A stretch of DNA of 64,000 bases from an uncultured Haemophilus sp. (GCA_905205995.1 CAJLFU010000001.1:1-64000); one strand, 5' to 3'. Shown: positions 1 through 8,958, numbered from the stretch's first letter. Notes: generated by a model from the sequence alone, not told the origin. A program made the numbers and translations.

Positions 1-53
1 CGACGGCCTTCGGGTTATGAGCCCGACGAGCTACCAAGCTGCTCCACCCCGCG
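1..53 (-). tRNA. Initiator tRNA-fMet (CAU), 3' part cut off by window edge
   Basis: Read on the minus strand, the sequence begins CGCGGGGTGGAGCAG, has a D-loop with TTGGTAGCTCGTCGGG, and carries the anticodon loop CTCATAA with the three G-C pairs (GGG/CCC) diagnostic of initiator tRNA. The unpaired 5' C of the acceptor stem is at 53. The T arm and 3' end lie outside the window. It closely matches the bacterial fMet tRNA pattern. Confidence 0.95.
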
Positions 54-70
54 TCCGAAATATGGGGTGT

Positions 71-98
71 ATTATAGTGATCTAAATCAAAAGATCAA
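71..98 (-). promoter_or_regulatory. Strong sigma-70 promoter of the tRNA-fMet gene
   Basis: On the minus strand, TTGATC (93-98) is followed by a 16-nt spacer and a perfect TATAAT (71-76). The start point would be about 64, some 11 nt before the mature tRNA. The spacer also holds AGTGATCTAAATCAAA, which resembles a CRP half-site pair but may be chance. Confidence 0.75.
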
Positions 99-167
99 GC
101 GATTTCTGCTAATTTTCTTGAAAACATAAGATTTTTTGACCGCACTTTGCTTTATCTAAAGTGATAT

Positions 168-296
168 TTAGAATCCAAAGCCAGTTCCAAGACCTACACC
201 AACGCCCACACCATTACTGCCACCACCGGCGCCAACACCAACAGAACAAGCGCTTACCAAAGCACTTAATACAGCCACTAAAAATAATTTTTTCAT
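168..296 (-). CDS. Very small glycine-rich lipoprotein (42 aa)
   Basis: A 42-residue ORF reading MKKLFLVAVLSALVSAC then a Gly/Val-rich tail ending GTGFGF. Residues 1-16 are a lipoprotein signal peptide with lipobox VSAC (Cys17), so the mature peptide is only about 26 residues. The ATG overlaps the stop of the upstream kinase-like gene as ATGA (293-296), a classic translational-coupling arrangement. The overlap and clean lipobox make a real gene likely. It resembles entericidin or small bacteriocin-release lipoproteins only in size and signal. Function unknown. Confidence 0.65.
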   Translation of the reverse strand: MKKLFLVAVLSALVSACSVGVGAGGGSNGVGVGVGLGTGFGF

Positions 297-1015
297 AGAT
301 TTTCCTTTGTTAAATGTTCAAATAACCGGTAAACGGCCAACAGGTCCGTTCTTGCAATTGGTTTGAACGGAAGTAAAAGATAATAAAGCCAACGAAATCT
401 TCTCACATATGACAACATATCATCCCAATAAGTTATTGGGCAGTGAGATTTATAATAATCAAATAATTCATTAAGCTTTTCATCATCTAAGCTTTTCACA
501 CGACATAAACTGTCTAAAAATGCCAACATATCACGTGTAATCAGCCAATGTTCATTATGGCTTTTTGAATGGGATTCAAAGTCCATAAAAGTAATCTTAC
601 CTTCTTTCCATGCGATATCTCGTATAGCTGGACGACCGTGAATAATGCCTTGTTGATGAAGATTGATCAATGTTTCTATCGCTGAATGCAAAATATGTGA
701 TTTTTCTGCCCAAGACAATGTTTCATCATTCAGCCAGATGTTTAATGTTGGCCCTGCATCTTCCAATACTAAATAATCATCACCGAAACCGCATAATTTA
801 GGTACTGGGGCACCAATATTATTTAGATGCTGTAGTATTTCACACTCTTCTTTAAAATGTTGTTTTGGATGTGGTTTTAGTAATAACCATATCCCTTTTA
901 ATTGTTCAGGCTGTTTTAACCAATAATGTTTTCCTAAATATTCAAAGCGGAAAACGCGTTCTCCACGATGTTCTTCAAGAAGCTTTTGCACATGGTCTTT
1001 AAGTGACGTAGTCAT
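293..1015 (-). CDS. Protein-kinase-fold protein (Bud32/lipopolysaccharide-kinase-like)
   Basis: 240 residues with a reduced kinase fold. A catalytic-loop-like HGRPAIRDIAW is at about 126-136, followed by FMDFE at about 143-147, equivalent to the DFG-type metal-binding segment. The usual HxD aspartate after the His is not in the canonical place (HGRP); Asp133 may replace it. Such proteins are often labelled as kinase-like or RIO/Bud32-like and the substrate cannot be read from sequence. No signal peptide is present, so it should be cytoplasmic. Its stop overlaps the start of the 42-aa lipoprotein gene, implying co-translation. Divergent from the YceB-like gene at 1104. Confidence 0.6.
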   Translation of the reverse strand: MTTSLKDHVQKLLEEHRGERVFRFEYLGKHYWLKQPEQLKGIWLLLKPHPKQHFKEECEILQHLNNIGAPVPKLCGFGDDYLVLEDAGPTLNIWLNDETLSWAEKSHILHSAIETLINLHQQGIIHGRPAIRDIAWKEGKITFMDFESHSKSHNEHWLITRDMLAFLDSLCRVKSLDDEKLNELFDYYKSHCPITYWDDMLSYVRRFRWLYYLLLPFKPIARTDLLAVYRLFEHLTKENL

Positions 1016-1103
1016 AGTCTCTACTTAAATTTTTATTGTGTATTGAAAAGATAAGCGATACATTCTACAAAATTTTTATTCTTTTTCAATCAAGGAGAAA
1101 AAT

Positions 1104-1664
1104 ATGCATTTTTTGAAAAAAGTGCTTACCGTACTAACATTAGGTTTCTGCACGCTATCTGTACAATCTTCCCCTTTTAGCATCAGCGAGCAACAAATTA
1201 ACCAGTATTTAAGTGAAAAAGGTACGATTAATGACAAGCTCGGTATTCCGGGGTTATTTTCCGTGGATTACGCACTGAAAGATTTAGTGACTCAAATAGG
1301 GCAAACTGAAAGTAATCGTGTTGAAATGAGTGGTTTGGCTGATACGCTTATTCGTTTATCTGGTAAAACCTATCCGGCTAAATTGCATTTAACCTTTGAT
1401 GCGGTTCCAGAATATAACGCAGAAGAGGGGGCGCTCTATTTAAAAAATCTGCGAATTTTACGCTGGTCTGGCGAACCTAATAGTGTGATGGATCAACTTC
1501 AAGATGTTATGCCGCTATTAAGTGATGGTGTGGCAGCCTTATTAAGTCAGATGCCAGTTTATACCTTGGATGAAAGTGATATGAAACAAATGCTGATTAA
1601 GAAATTTGCCAAAGAAATTAAAGTTGAGAAAGGTCGATTAGAATTAATTGGTGGAATGTTTTAA
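1104..1664 (+). CDS. YceB-like DUF1439 envelope protein
   Basis: 186 residues. An N-terminal signal peptide (MHFLKKVLTVLTLGFCTLSVQSS) is followed by the FSISEQQINQYL and LGIPGLFSVDYALKDL segments typical of the YceB/DUF1439 family. Those proteins are usually lipoproteins with a lipid-binding-like beta fold. Here the only Cys in the signal region (Cys17) is not in a good lipobox, so it may instead be a secreted periplasmic protein. SD AAGGAG lies 5-10 nt upstream of the ATG. An intrinsic terminator follows at 1671. Biochemical role unknown. Confidence 0.65.
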   Translation: MHFLKKVLTVLTLGFCTLSVQSSPFSISEQQINQYLSEKGTINDKLGIPGLFSVDYALKDLVTQIGQTESNRVEMSGLADTLIRLSGKTYPAKLHLTFDAVPEYNAEEGALYLKNLRILRWSGEPNSVMDQLQDVMPLLSDGVAALLSQMPVYTLDESDMKQMLIKKFAKEIKVEKGRLELIGGMF

Positions 1665-1667
1665 CAA

Positions 1668-1693
1668 TAAGGGCGTATTAAACGCCCTTTTTT
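1668..1693 (+). terminator. Intrinsic terminator after the YceB-like gene
   Basis: GGGCGT (1671-1676) pairs with ACGCCC (1682-1687), followed by a run of Ts. It sits between convergent genes. The minus-strand side lacks a good U-tract. Confidence 0.75.
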
Positions 1694-3047
1694 ATAACTC
1701 AATGATAGCTCGCAAACCTTTAACTTGTCCGTTGGATTCAATATTTTCTAATCGGAAACGGTAGTGATGCAATTCTGCTATTCTTGCCACAATAGACAAT
1801 CCAAGCCCACTTCCCTTTTCATTTTGTCCTGCAGGACGATAAAAACGCTGCCCTAATTTTGCTAGTTCTTCTGGCGCAACACCACCGCCATTATCTTCAA
1901 TAAGAATTTTACGAGGCTGCAAAATTACACGAACCTGAGTGCCTTGAGGACAATATTTTATGGCATTATCTAATAAGTTTCGTAGCATTTGTGCAAATAA
2001 TAATGGCTGCCCTTGCCTAATGGCAGGATCTCCTTGATGATCAAACTGCAATTCGATTTGGCGTTGCTGTGCACTTAAATATAACTCACTGATAAGTGAA
2101 GTTATAATTTCTGACCAATGAATAGGCTCCTGATGATTTAATTCTTTAAGATTATCTAATCGGGAAAGCGTAAGAAGCTGTTCGATTAATTGAGTTGCTC
2201 GATCGATACCTTGGGTTAAATGCGCTAAGGCCGTTTCACGAGTTTGTGCATCATCGCCAGCTAACTGTGCGACTTCTGTTTGAATACGCAATGCCGCTAA
2301 TGGGCTACGTAATTCATGCGCAGCATCAGAGACAAAACGTCTTTCCCGTTCCAACTGCTCACTGGTACGTGTGAAAAATTGATTTAAATTTCTGACCAAC
2401 GGTAGAATCTCTGCTGGCACATCATCGGTTTCTAATAATGATACATCACCTGGTCGGCGAGCTTGTACGTTTCGACTCAATCGATTAATTGGTTTTAATG
2501 CACGATAAATCACAATAAATGCAACCAATAATAATACTGGTAATCCAGCAAACCAAATCCCTGTTTGACCGAAGACCATTTTATTGACCAACTCTTCGCG
2601 GTATTCCAATTCTTGTCCCACCGCAATGACAAGTTCACCTTTACCGACAGGCTGCCAATAAATCAACCATTCATCGTCATCATCTAAAATATGTTCTTTG
2701 CTAAAACCCGTCTTATTTTGAAAAATAAATTTGTCGCCATTATCGCCATCGGTTAATAGTCTTTCGCCTTTGTTAGAAAATATAGCAAAGGCTAGAGCAT
2801 CATTATCGTAATGACGTTTCTGCGGTTTAAATCCACCACGTGGAAAGTTAGCATTTTCATCTAATAAGACATTTTTCAAATCAGACGTTGCTAAACGCTC
2901 GGCAAAAAGCACTTGTTGTGCATTAAACACATCTTTTACTTCTTTTTTGACAACCGTCCATGCAACAGCTGTGGCAATGCACCACACGCAAAGTGCGGTC
3001 AAACTTAAACCGATTAAGAGACGAAAACTCAGTCGTTTATTTTTCAT
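1692..3047 (-). CDS. qseC: Sensor histidine kinase QseC
   Basis: 451 residues. Transmembrane segments at about 8-32 and 161-181 flank a periplasmic sensor domain, followed by a HAMP-like linker. The H-box is [16 protein letters not shown] with phospho-acceptor His244, and downstream are the N-box [18 protein letters not shown] and [12 protein letters not shown]-binding boxes. It phosphorylates QseB. The periplasmic motif EYREE (148-152), just before TM2, sits where related QseC/FirS proteins have EYRDD or DYRED motifs linked to ferrous iron sensing (from memory). It overlaps the end of qseB by 11 nt, so the pair is co-translated. Confidence 0.92.
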   Translation of the reverse strand: MKNKRLSFRLLIGLSLTALCVWCIATAVAWTVVKKEVKDVFNAQQVLFAERLATSDLKNVLLDENANFPRGGFKPQKRHYDNDALAFAIFSNKGERLLTDGDNGDKFIFQNKTGFSKEHILDDDDEWLIYWQPVGKGELVIAVGQELEYREELVNKMVFGQTGIWFAGLPVLLLVAFIVIYRALKPINRLSRNVQARRPGDVSLLETDDVPAEILPLVRNLNQFFTRTSEQLERERRFVSDAAHELRSPLAALRIQTEVAQLAGDDAQTRETALAHLTQGIDRATQLIEQLLTLSRLDNLKELNHQEPIHWSEIITSLISELYLSAQQRQIELQFDHQGDPAIRQGQPLLFAQMLRNLLDNAIKYCPQGTQVRVILQPRKILIEDNGGGVAPEELAKLGQRFYRPAGQNEKGSGLGLSIVARIAELHHYRFRLENIESNGQVKGLRAIIEL

Positions 3048-3705
3048 TAACTTGTCCTAAAGCATAGCCTACGCCATGTACGGTACGAATAAATTGTTTG
3101 CCCAGTTTTTGACGCAAATTATAAACATGTACATCTAATGCACCGCTACTTAATTCTTCATCCCAATTAGATAGTTTTTCCTCGATAGTCGAACGTGAAA
3201 GCACCCGTTCTTTATTCAGCATAAAAAGCTCGAGTAGCTTATATTCACGCCCAGTTAATATAATTTCATTGTTATCCAGCCAAGCTTTACGCTGAGCAGG
3301 ATCGAGTTTCACACTACCATGCTCAATTTGAGGATTGACTTGTCCGTAACGACGACGAATTAATGCTTGTAATCGCACGACAACTTCTGCCAACGCAAAG
3401 GGTTTGCAAAGATAATCATCTGCGCCCTGTTGAATACCTTTAATTCGCTCATCCAACGTATCTCGTGCAGTTAAAATTAATACCGGTACATCCTGATTAT
3501 TTGAACGCCATTGTTTTAACACATCTAAACCATCTAATTTAGGCAGAGTTAAATCCAATACCACCGCATCATAAGGCGCGCCGATTAAAGCATTTAATCC
3601 ACTTTGACCATCGGTAAACCAATCCACAATAAAGCCTGATTTTGTTAAACCAATTTGTAGACCATTGCCGATGAGAGCATCGTCTTCTACTAATAAAACT
3701 CGCAT
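3037..3705 (-). CDS. qseB: Response regulator QseB (OmpR family)
   Basis: 222 residues from ATG at 3705, where the family-typical MRVLLVEDD begins. An in-frame upstream extension reads through a hairpin and USS and is rejected. The receiver domain has acidic pocket EDD (7-9), phospho-acceptor Asp51 (VVLDLTLP) and the conserved Lys near 101. A C-terminal winged-helix DNA-binding domain follows. Third-gene partner of qseC, downstream of ygiW. A USS (AGTGCGGTCAA) occupies the place where a Shine-Dalgarno would be expected, so no good SD is visible. Expression is probably limited by the hairpin at 3738-3764. Confidence 0.92.
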   Translation of the reverse strand: MRVLLVEDDALIGNGLQIGLTKSGFIVDWFTDGQSGLNALIGAPYDAVVLDLTLPKLDGLDVLKQWRSNNQDVPVLILTARDTLDERIKGIQQGADDYLCKPFALAEVVVRLQALIRRRYGQVNPQIEHGSVKLDPAQRKAWLDNNEIILTGREYKLLELFMLNKERVLSRSTIEEKLSNWDEELSSGALDVHVYNLRQKLGKQFIRTVHGVGYALGQVNEK

Positions 3706-3737
3706 AATATTGACCGCACTTTTATCTTTCTCAAAAC

Positions 3738-3764
3738 GAAAAAATGGCGGGCTTTTGCCCACCA
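3738..3764 (-). terminator. Attenuator-like intrinsic terminator between ygiW and qseB
   Basis: On the minus strand GGTGGGC (3757-3763) pairs with GCCCGCC (3746-3752) over an AAAA loop, followed by ATTTTTTCG. It lies within the 75-nt gap of an otherwise co-directional operon, so partial termination would set the ygiW to qseBC ratio. Confidence 0.75.
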
Positions 3765-3780
3765 CTTTAAATTATATGAA

Positions 3781-4149
3781 TTATTGCGCTTTTTCAACGC
3801 TAATTACTTCAAGCTCTGGTTTTTCAAAAGGTTCATTATCCAATTTACCGTAAACGCGGATTTTATCCTGAGGTCCCACATTTAAACCATTCCAAACGCG
3901 GTTTTTAATTTCCAATTTAATTTGGTCTGTACCATCAGTGAAAAGATATTCATCACCATCAATTTGTTGAGTAATGTTACCTACTAAGCTAATCATAGAA
4001 TTATCTTTTGCAGATAGTGCTTGTTTAACTGTAAGTTGTTGACCTTGATCACCACCTTGGAAACCACCTTGTGCATTGTTACCATTAAAACCAGCAAATG
4101 CTGCTGAAGTCGATAAAGCTAAAAGGGTTGCTAAAGCAAATTTTTTCAT
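3781..4149 (-). CDS. ygiW: YgiW/BOF-family periplasmic OB-fold protein
   Basis: 122 residues. A signal peptide (MKKFALATLLALSTSAAFA) precedes a short Gly/Asn/Gln-rich linker. A small BOF (bacterial OB-fold, DUF388) domain follows at about 38-122, with the family signature SMISLVGNI, YLFTDGT and RVYGKLD. Members in E. coli and Aggregatibacter are stress-related periplasmic proteins transcribed with qseBC. SD AGGAG precedes the ATG by about 6 nt. First gene of ygiW-qseB-qseC. Confidence 0.88.
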   Translation of the reverse strand: MKKFALATLLALSTSAAFAGFNGNNAQGGFQGGDQGQQLTVKQALSAKDNSMISLVGNITQQIDGDEYLFTDGTDQIKLEIKNRVWNGLNVGPQDKIRVYGKLDNEPFEKPELEVISVEKAQ

Positions 4150-4248
4150 TATGTTCTCCTAAATAAAATTAAGCATAAATTAATCATGTTTCAAAGCGAA
4201 GGATTATCCTTATTGCCGCCCTGTTGATGCTTATTAAACACAACAAAT

Positions 4249-4274
4249 CTTAATGAAATCTTAAGCAACCTTAA
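4249..4274 (+). promoter_or_regulatory. CTTAA direct repeats upstream of ygiW (candidate QseB operator)
   Basis: CTTAA at 4249-4253, 4260-4264 and 4270-4274, spaced by 6 and 5 nt, about 100-125 nt upstream of the ygiW start. The first two match the CTTAA-N6-CTTAA motif reported (from memory) for QseB autoregulation in Aggregatibacter. The orientation is given on the + strand, while the operon is on the minus strand. Overlapping inverted repeat: ATCTTAAG/CTTAAGAT. Confidence 0.5.
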
Positions 4275-4295
4275 GATTTTTAAAATTTTTAAAAA

Positions 4296-4982
4296 TTACC
4301 AACAAAATCGTTCATTAACTAAGTTATCTTGGCGTTCTTTTTCCCATTTTGCTTTATTTTCTGGATTAGCAAAATAGCGGTCTTGCTCAACTAAACGGGC
4401 ATTAAGTTTTGCTTCTGCTTCTTTTAACGCTTGTTTTCTATCTTGATGCTTGCTTGGTAATTGAGGTAAAAACACCGCCTGATACGGATGATTTTTTGCC
4501 CAGTCAATCGCATCTTTCGCCGCCTTGTGTTGCTTCTTCAAATCACAGAATGCATAGGGATTAACATGCTGTCCCACTAATTGCCCAAATGCCGTATTAT
4601 TCGATACCGTCAATTTATCTAAATCCAACACATATAACGCGGTGATTAAACGGTTTTGCCCACGATAAAACCATTTTACCGCCTCATCACGCAAGCCAAA
4701 ATCATAAGCACGAGCAGAAAGTGCAAACATTGTCATCGGAGAAACAAAATCCACTTTTTTCTCAATAATATTGACCGCACTTTCAAAATCTTTTTGTGTA
4801 TTTTTCAGTAATAACGCATCAATATCTTTGTTCACATTAATCTGTTCAAGTCGCCCATCTCTGGCATCGTAATAAGGCTTTACATACATATCAATATGCT
4901 TAACCGGCTCTTTTGAAATCGAGCTACAAGCCGTTAATAAAAGTGCGGTTGAAATCCATGTTAATTTTAGAAAGGTTCGCAT
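4296..4982 (-). CDS. Hypothetical lipoprotein
   Basis: 228 residues. A lipoprotein signal peptide with lipobox LTAC (Cys19) is followed by a mostly helical, charged region. Segments such as AYDFGLRDEAVKWFYRGQNR look like a single TPR/Sel1-style helical pair. The C-terminal third is rich in Lys/Glu/Ala. No enzyme motif is visible. The start codon abuts the divergent upstream region of yfaE (5089). I do not recognise a named family. Confidence 0.6.
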   Translation of the reverse strand: MRTFLKLTWISTALLLTACSSISKEPVKHIDMYVKPYYDARDGRLEQINVNKDIDALLLKNTQKDFESAVNIIEKKVDFVSPMTMFALSARAYDFGLRDEAVKWFYRGQNRLITALYVLDLDKLTVSNNTAFGQLVGQHVNPYAFCDLKKQHKAAKDAIDWAKNHPYQAVFLPQLPSKHQDRKQALKEAEAKLNARLVEQDRYFANPENKAKWEKERQDNLVNERFCW

Positions 4983-5088
4983 GTTATTCCCTTATGATGA
5001 ATATTGGCTCGCTATATTACAACAAAAGAGCCGTGAGTTTTACTTCTCTTTCTTCTATAATGAGCAAAATTTTGTTTTATTTTGTTTC

Positions 5089-5337
5089 ATGAAAATCCAT
5101 CTTATTCAGCGCCAAATCACCTTAGATTTCGATAACCAAACTTCTCTGCTTAACTTTTTAGAACAACATCAAATTCACCATGAATATCAATGTCGTTCTG
5201 GCTATTGTGGTTCTTGTCGCGTGAAGATCAAAAAAGGCAAGGTTTCCTACGCCGATGAGCCCCTTGCCTTTATTCAACCCGATGAAATTTTGCTGTGTTG
5301 TTGTCGGGTGGAAACGGATATTGAATTAGATCTGTGA
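5089..5337 (+). CDS. yfaE: [2Fe-2S] ferredoxin YfaE-like
   Basis: 82 residues from ATG at 5089. A longer frame beginning at 4981 lacks family similarity. Plant-type ferredoxin motif CRSGYCGSC gives cluster ligands Cys35, Cys40 and Cys43, with the fourth among Cys70-72 (LLCCCRV). In E. coli YfaE keeps the class Ia ribonucleotide reductase diferric-tyrosyl cofactor active and is encoded beside nrdAB. Here no nrd gene is near, so the link is by homology only. Confidence 0.82.
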   Translation: MKIHLIQRQITLDFDNQTSLLNFLEQHQIHHEYQCRSGYCGSCRVKIKKGKVSYADEPLAFIQPDEILLCCCRVETDIELDL

Positions 5338-5417
5338 TAAGCATATTTATTAAGATGCTTTCCTCTAACTGCCTTGAGCTCATTGTGTTTTATGTAAGCT
5401 ACTTAAAACTATCTTGC

Positions 5418-5882
5418 TTATCCACGCGTAATGATTTTATACATCAATAGGCTAATGCTAATACACACCCATATAATGGGACATGTATTACGCCGAACCC
5501 ATCGTTTAAATCGGTCCAGTGAAGATAAATGTGTTACTTGGATGTCATCCGGGTGAATATATACCTCTTCTAAAGAAAGATATGTTTCACCTTCATCACC
5601 TCTTACTCTTGTACCATCATTTAGTTTGTTGGCAATGGCGATCAATTTCTCGATATGTTTATCATCCTTAGTATTAATGTAATATTCGCCCTCAATCCCT
5701 TCCGTATAAAAAATAGTAAAAGATTCATCTTCCTTGTCATAATAGAATTCAAGCTGACCATGTTCATCTAAGGATTCCTGCATATTGAATTCTTTCAAGA
5801 GGAAATCTCTAAAATCATTTTTATTAAAGATTAATTTATGAGAATTATCTTCCGTATTCACTAAAGAAACATGATAAGCCAT
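5418..5882 (-). CDS. Hypothetical protein with C-terminal membrane anchor
   Basis: 154 residues. An acidic soluble domain of about 120 residues (many Asp/Glu, with aromatic beta-like strands such as QLEFYYDKEDESFTIFYTEG) precedes a basic stretch RFKRWVRRNTC and one hydrophobic helix (about 134-150). This suggests a cytoplasmic domain anchored at its C terminus. No recognisable family. Its base usage is AT-richer than neighbouring dapB, as often seen for variable accessory genes. Confidence 0.5.
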   Translation of the reverse strand: MAYHVSLVNTEDNSHKLIFNKNDFRDFLLKEFNMQESLDEHGQLEFYYDKEDESFTIFYTEGIEGEYYINTKDDKHIEKLIAIANKLNDGTRVRGDEGETYLSLEEVYIHPDDIQVTHLSSLDRFKRWVRRNTCPIIWVCISISLLMYKIITRG

Positions 5883-5918
5883 TATCTATCCTCTATTTGG
5901 TATTACTGCTAATTACTT

Positions 5919-5951
5919 AAAAAATAGGCACTCGCTGAGAAGCGCGTGCCT
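5919..5951 (-). terminator. Intrinsic terminator downstream of dapB
   Basis: Minus strand AGGCACGCGC pairs with GCGAGTGCCT (one mismatch) and is followed by ATTTTTTAAG. It separates dapB from the hypothetical gene at 5418. Confidence 0.75.
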
Positions 5952-5990
5952 TTATATGGTAAGTGTATTAAAAAAAATCAAAGACAACTG

Positions 5991-6806
<816 letters not shown>

Positions 6807-6819
6807 TTATCCTTTTTTA

Positions 6820-7446
6820 TCAAATTAAAGCGTGTTGAACGCCACTATAAATTAAATAGATTCCGAAGAAAATAAAAATTAGCCCTGCTGCATTATCAAT
6901 ATAGCGACTATATTGGCTATAAAACTGTTTTGCAACAGAACGCGAAAAAAGCACTGAAATGATGTAGAAATATAAAAAGGTTTCTATGGTAATCACGGCA
7001 AGTGCGGTCAAAATTTGCGATGTTTCGGTAATATTCACTAAAACTAATGACATCACACTGCTGAAATAAATCACGACTTTAGCATTAGATAAATTGACCA
7101 ATAAGCCTTTCATAATGCTCGTTAAGGTTGATTGATTTGGCACATTTGCATTCTGCTTTTCATCAAAAAACGCATTGGTTTTTACTTTTGCCATTTTAAT
7201 GCCGAGATAAACTAAATACGAACCACCAAGCATCATCACAATGCCTTGAACAATTGGAATGGTGACAAAAATAATGGCAAGGCCTAAAACGGCAGCCGTT
7301 GCCCAAATTAATACACCTATGGTAATTCCAATCACGCCACCAATAGCTTCTCGACGAGAACTCATAGCTGAAATTCGGCTGACATAGAAAAAATCTGGAC
7401 CAGGCGAAAGTAAACCAACAAGATGAATAATCATCAAATTTAGCAT
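6820..7446 (-). CDS. LysE/RhtB-family amino-acid exporter
   Basis: 208 residues with about six hydrophobic helices. The family signature GLLSPGPDFFYVSR is near the N terminus (about 11-24), with the SRREAIGGVIGI segment after it. It is predicted to export an amino acid across the inner membrane; the substrate (lysine, threonine or homoserine-type) cannot be inferred. The start ATG overlaps the pgpA stop by 7 nt, so translation is coupled. Location before dapB hints at amino-acid metabolism only by association. Confidence 0.82.
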   Translation of the reverse strand: MLNLMIIHLVGLLSPGPDFFYVSRISAMSSRREAIGGVIGITIGVLIWATAAVLGLAIIFVTIPIVQGIVMMLGGSYLVYLGIKMAKVKTNAFFDEKQNANVPNQSTLTSIMKGLLVNLSNAKVVIYFSSVMSLVLVNITETSQILTALAVITIETFLYFYIISVLFSRSVAKQFYSQYSRYIDNAAGLIFIFFGIYLIYSGVQHALI

Positions 7447-7934
7447 GGCAAGCCTACAATACGTAATATCACGATCACGATAACCGCATAGATTGCCGCT
7501 AAAACGTCATCCACCATAATGCCAAAACCACTTTCCAGTTTTTGGTCAAAATAACGAATCGGATAAGGTTTTAAGATATCAAAGAAACGGAACAGTACAA
7601 AGGCAATGACAATCCAAGGTAAGGATAACGTTGGAATTGCGGCTAACACGATAAATACCCCAACAAATTCATCCCAAACAATGGAACCGTGATCATGAAC
7701 GCCCATATCATCTGCGGTTTTTTGACATAGATAACAGCCGAGCGCAAAGCAAAGTGCGGTCAAAATTAAGAAGATTTTTAGTCCAAGGCAAGCTAATAAT
7801 GCCGAACCTAAAATCGTTCCAGCTAAACTTCCCCATGTACCTGGTGCAGGACGAATGAGTCCTGAACCAAAACCTAATGCAAGTAAATGAACTGGATTTT
7901 TTAAGCTGACTCTATCAAGTGGTAAACTATTCAT
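7440..7934 (-). CDS. pgpA: Phosphatidylglycerophosphatase A
   Basis: 164 residues. N-terminal ALGFGSGLIRPAPGTWGSLAG and the acidic patch VWDEFVGVF are hallmarks of the PgpA family, followed by hydrophobic helices and a late MVDDVLAAIYA motif. It dephosphorylates phosphatidylglycerophosphate at the inner membrane. Start and thiL stop overlap as TAATG (7932-7936). Confidence 0.93.
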   Translation of the reverse strand: MNSLPLDRVSLKNPVHLLALGFGSGLIRPAPGTWGSLAGTILGSALLACLGLKIFLILTALCFALGCYLCQKTADDMGVHDHGSIVWDEFVGVFIVLAAIPTLSLPWIVIAFVLFRFFDILKPYPIRYFDQKLESGFGIMVDDVLAAIYAVIVIVILRIVGLPC

Positions 7935-8914
7935 TATTTATCCTTAAAATGATCGAAACCAGACGGCGCTTGATAATTGATTACACGTCCATCTTTTAAA
8001 AAAGTAATCTGATTGTTATTTTGCGGAACAATTTTTCCGATACAGGTACAAGGTACATTCAACGATTGAGATAACTTCTCAATCTCAGATTTTTTATTGG
8101 CGGGAATCGTAAAGCAAAGCTCATAATCTTCCCCGCCACTTAATGCAAACGCTTCTGCTTTTTCTAAGCTATATGTTTTTTTGAGTGATGTAGATAAAGG
8201 CAAAGAAGATAACTCAATCTCCGCAGAACATTGGCTTCTCGTTAAAATATGTCCTAAATCAGCGACAAGACCATCTGAAATATCAATGCATGAATGCGCT
8301 ACATCTATTAAGGCCTGACCTAATTCAACGCGTGGCGTCGGGTGAAAATGGCGTTTTACTAAAAATTTAGTATCAAAATCGACCGCACTTTTACCCTGTA
8401 AGATCCAATTTAAACCCGCCGCACTATCACCTAACGTACCCGATACATAAATTAAATCGCCAACCTTCGCGTTATGTCGGAATAAGGCCTTTCCTTTTGG
8501 TACGAAACCTTGTGCCGTAATGGTTACAGAAAGTGGGCCTTTCGTTGTATCGCCACCAATTAACGTCACATCATATTGATTTAATGTATCAAACAGACTT
8601 TGACTAAATTGGCTTAGCCAGTTTTCATCAACTTCAGGTAATGTCAGTGCAAGAGAAATCCAAGCAGGTTTCGCGCCCATAGCAGCTAAATCACTTAGAT
8701 TTGTCGCGATAACTTTATAAGCTAAATCTTGGGGAGAAATAGAAGATAAAAAATGCGTGCCCTCGACCATTGTATCGGTGGTGATTGCAAGCTGATAGCC
8801 TTCTGGAATATGAGTGATCGCACAATCATCCCCAATACCAAAATCAACAAAGTGTTGATTGCCTTTTTGTATTGAGAAGTATCGCCCTATAAGATCAAAT
8901 TCACCCGTACTCAT
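7934..8914 (-). CDS. thiL: Thiamine-monophosphate kinase
   Basis: 326 residues. The AIR-synthase-like fold has FGIGDDCAI near residue 26, TTDTMVEGTHF, LSDLAAMGAKP and GGDTTKG, all typical Mg-ATP and substrate-binding motifs of ThiL. It phosphorylates TMP to TPP. It sits between nusB (upstream) and pgpA (overlapping downstream). An intrinsic terminator hairpin lies just upstream (8928-8958), so it may depend on read-through or its own promoter. Confidence 0.95.
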   Translation of the reverse strand: MSTGEFDLIGRYFSIQKGNQHFVDFGIGDDCAITHIPEGYQLAITTDTMVEGTHFLSSISPQDLAYKVIATNLSDLAAMGAKPAWISLALTLPEVDENWLSQFSQSLFDTLNQYDVTLIGGDTTKGPLSVTITAQGFVPKGKALFRHNAKVGDLIYVSGTLGDSAAGLNWILQGKSAVDFDTKFLVKRHFHPTPRVELGQALIDVAHSCIDISDGLVADLGHILTRSQCSAEIELSSLPLSTSLKKTYSLEKAEAFALSGGEDYELCFTIPANKKSEIEKLSQSLNVPCTCIGKIVPQNNNQITFLKDGRVINYQAPSGFDHFKDK

Positions 8915-8927
8915 TTTATCTGCGCAC

Positions 8928-8958
8928 CAAAAAACAAAGGGCAGACATTTGTCTACCC
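8928..8958 (-). terminator. Hairpin terminator between nusB and thiL
   Basis: Minus strand GGGTAGAC / GTCTGCCC (8 bp including one G-U) over AAAT, followed by TTTGTTTTTT. The U-tract ends about 14 nt before the thiL start codon, so it may attenuate the downstream genes. Confidence 0.7.

Noticed and set aside
76..92. CRP-like AGTGATCTAAATCAAA in the tRNA-fMet promoter spacer
   Set aside because: Two mismatches to TGTGA/TCACA and a stable-RNA promoter context; more likely chance AT-rich similarity.
5338..5372. Hairpin AAGCAT/ATGCTT after yfaE as terminator
   Set aside because: Only 6 AT-rich pairs, a 10-nt loop and no U-tract.
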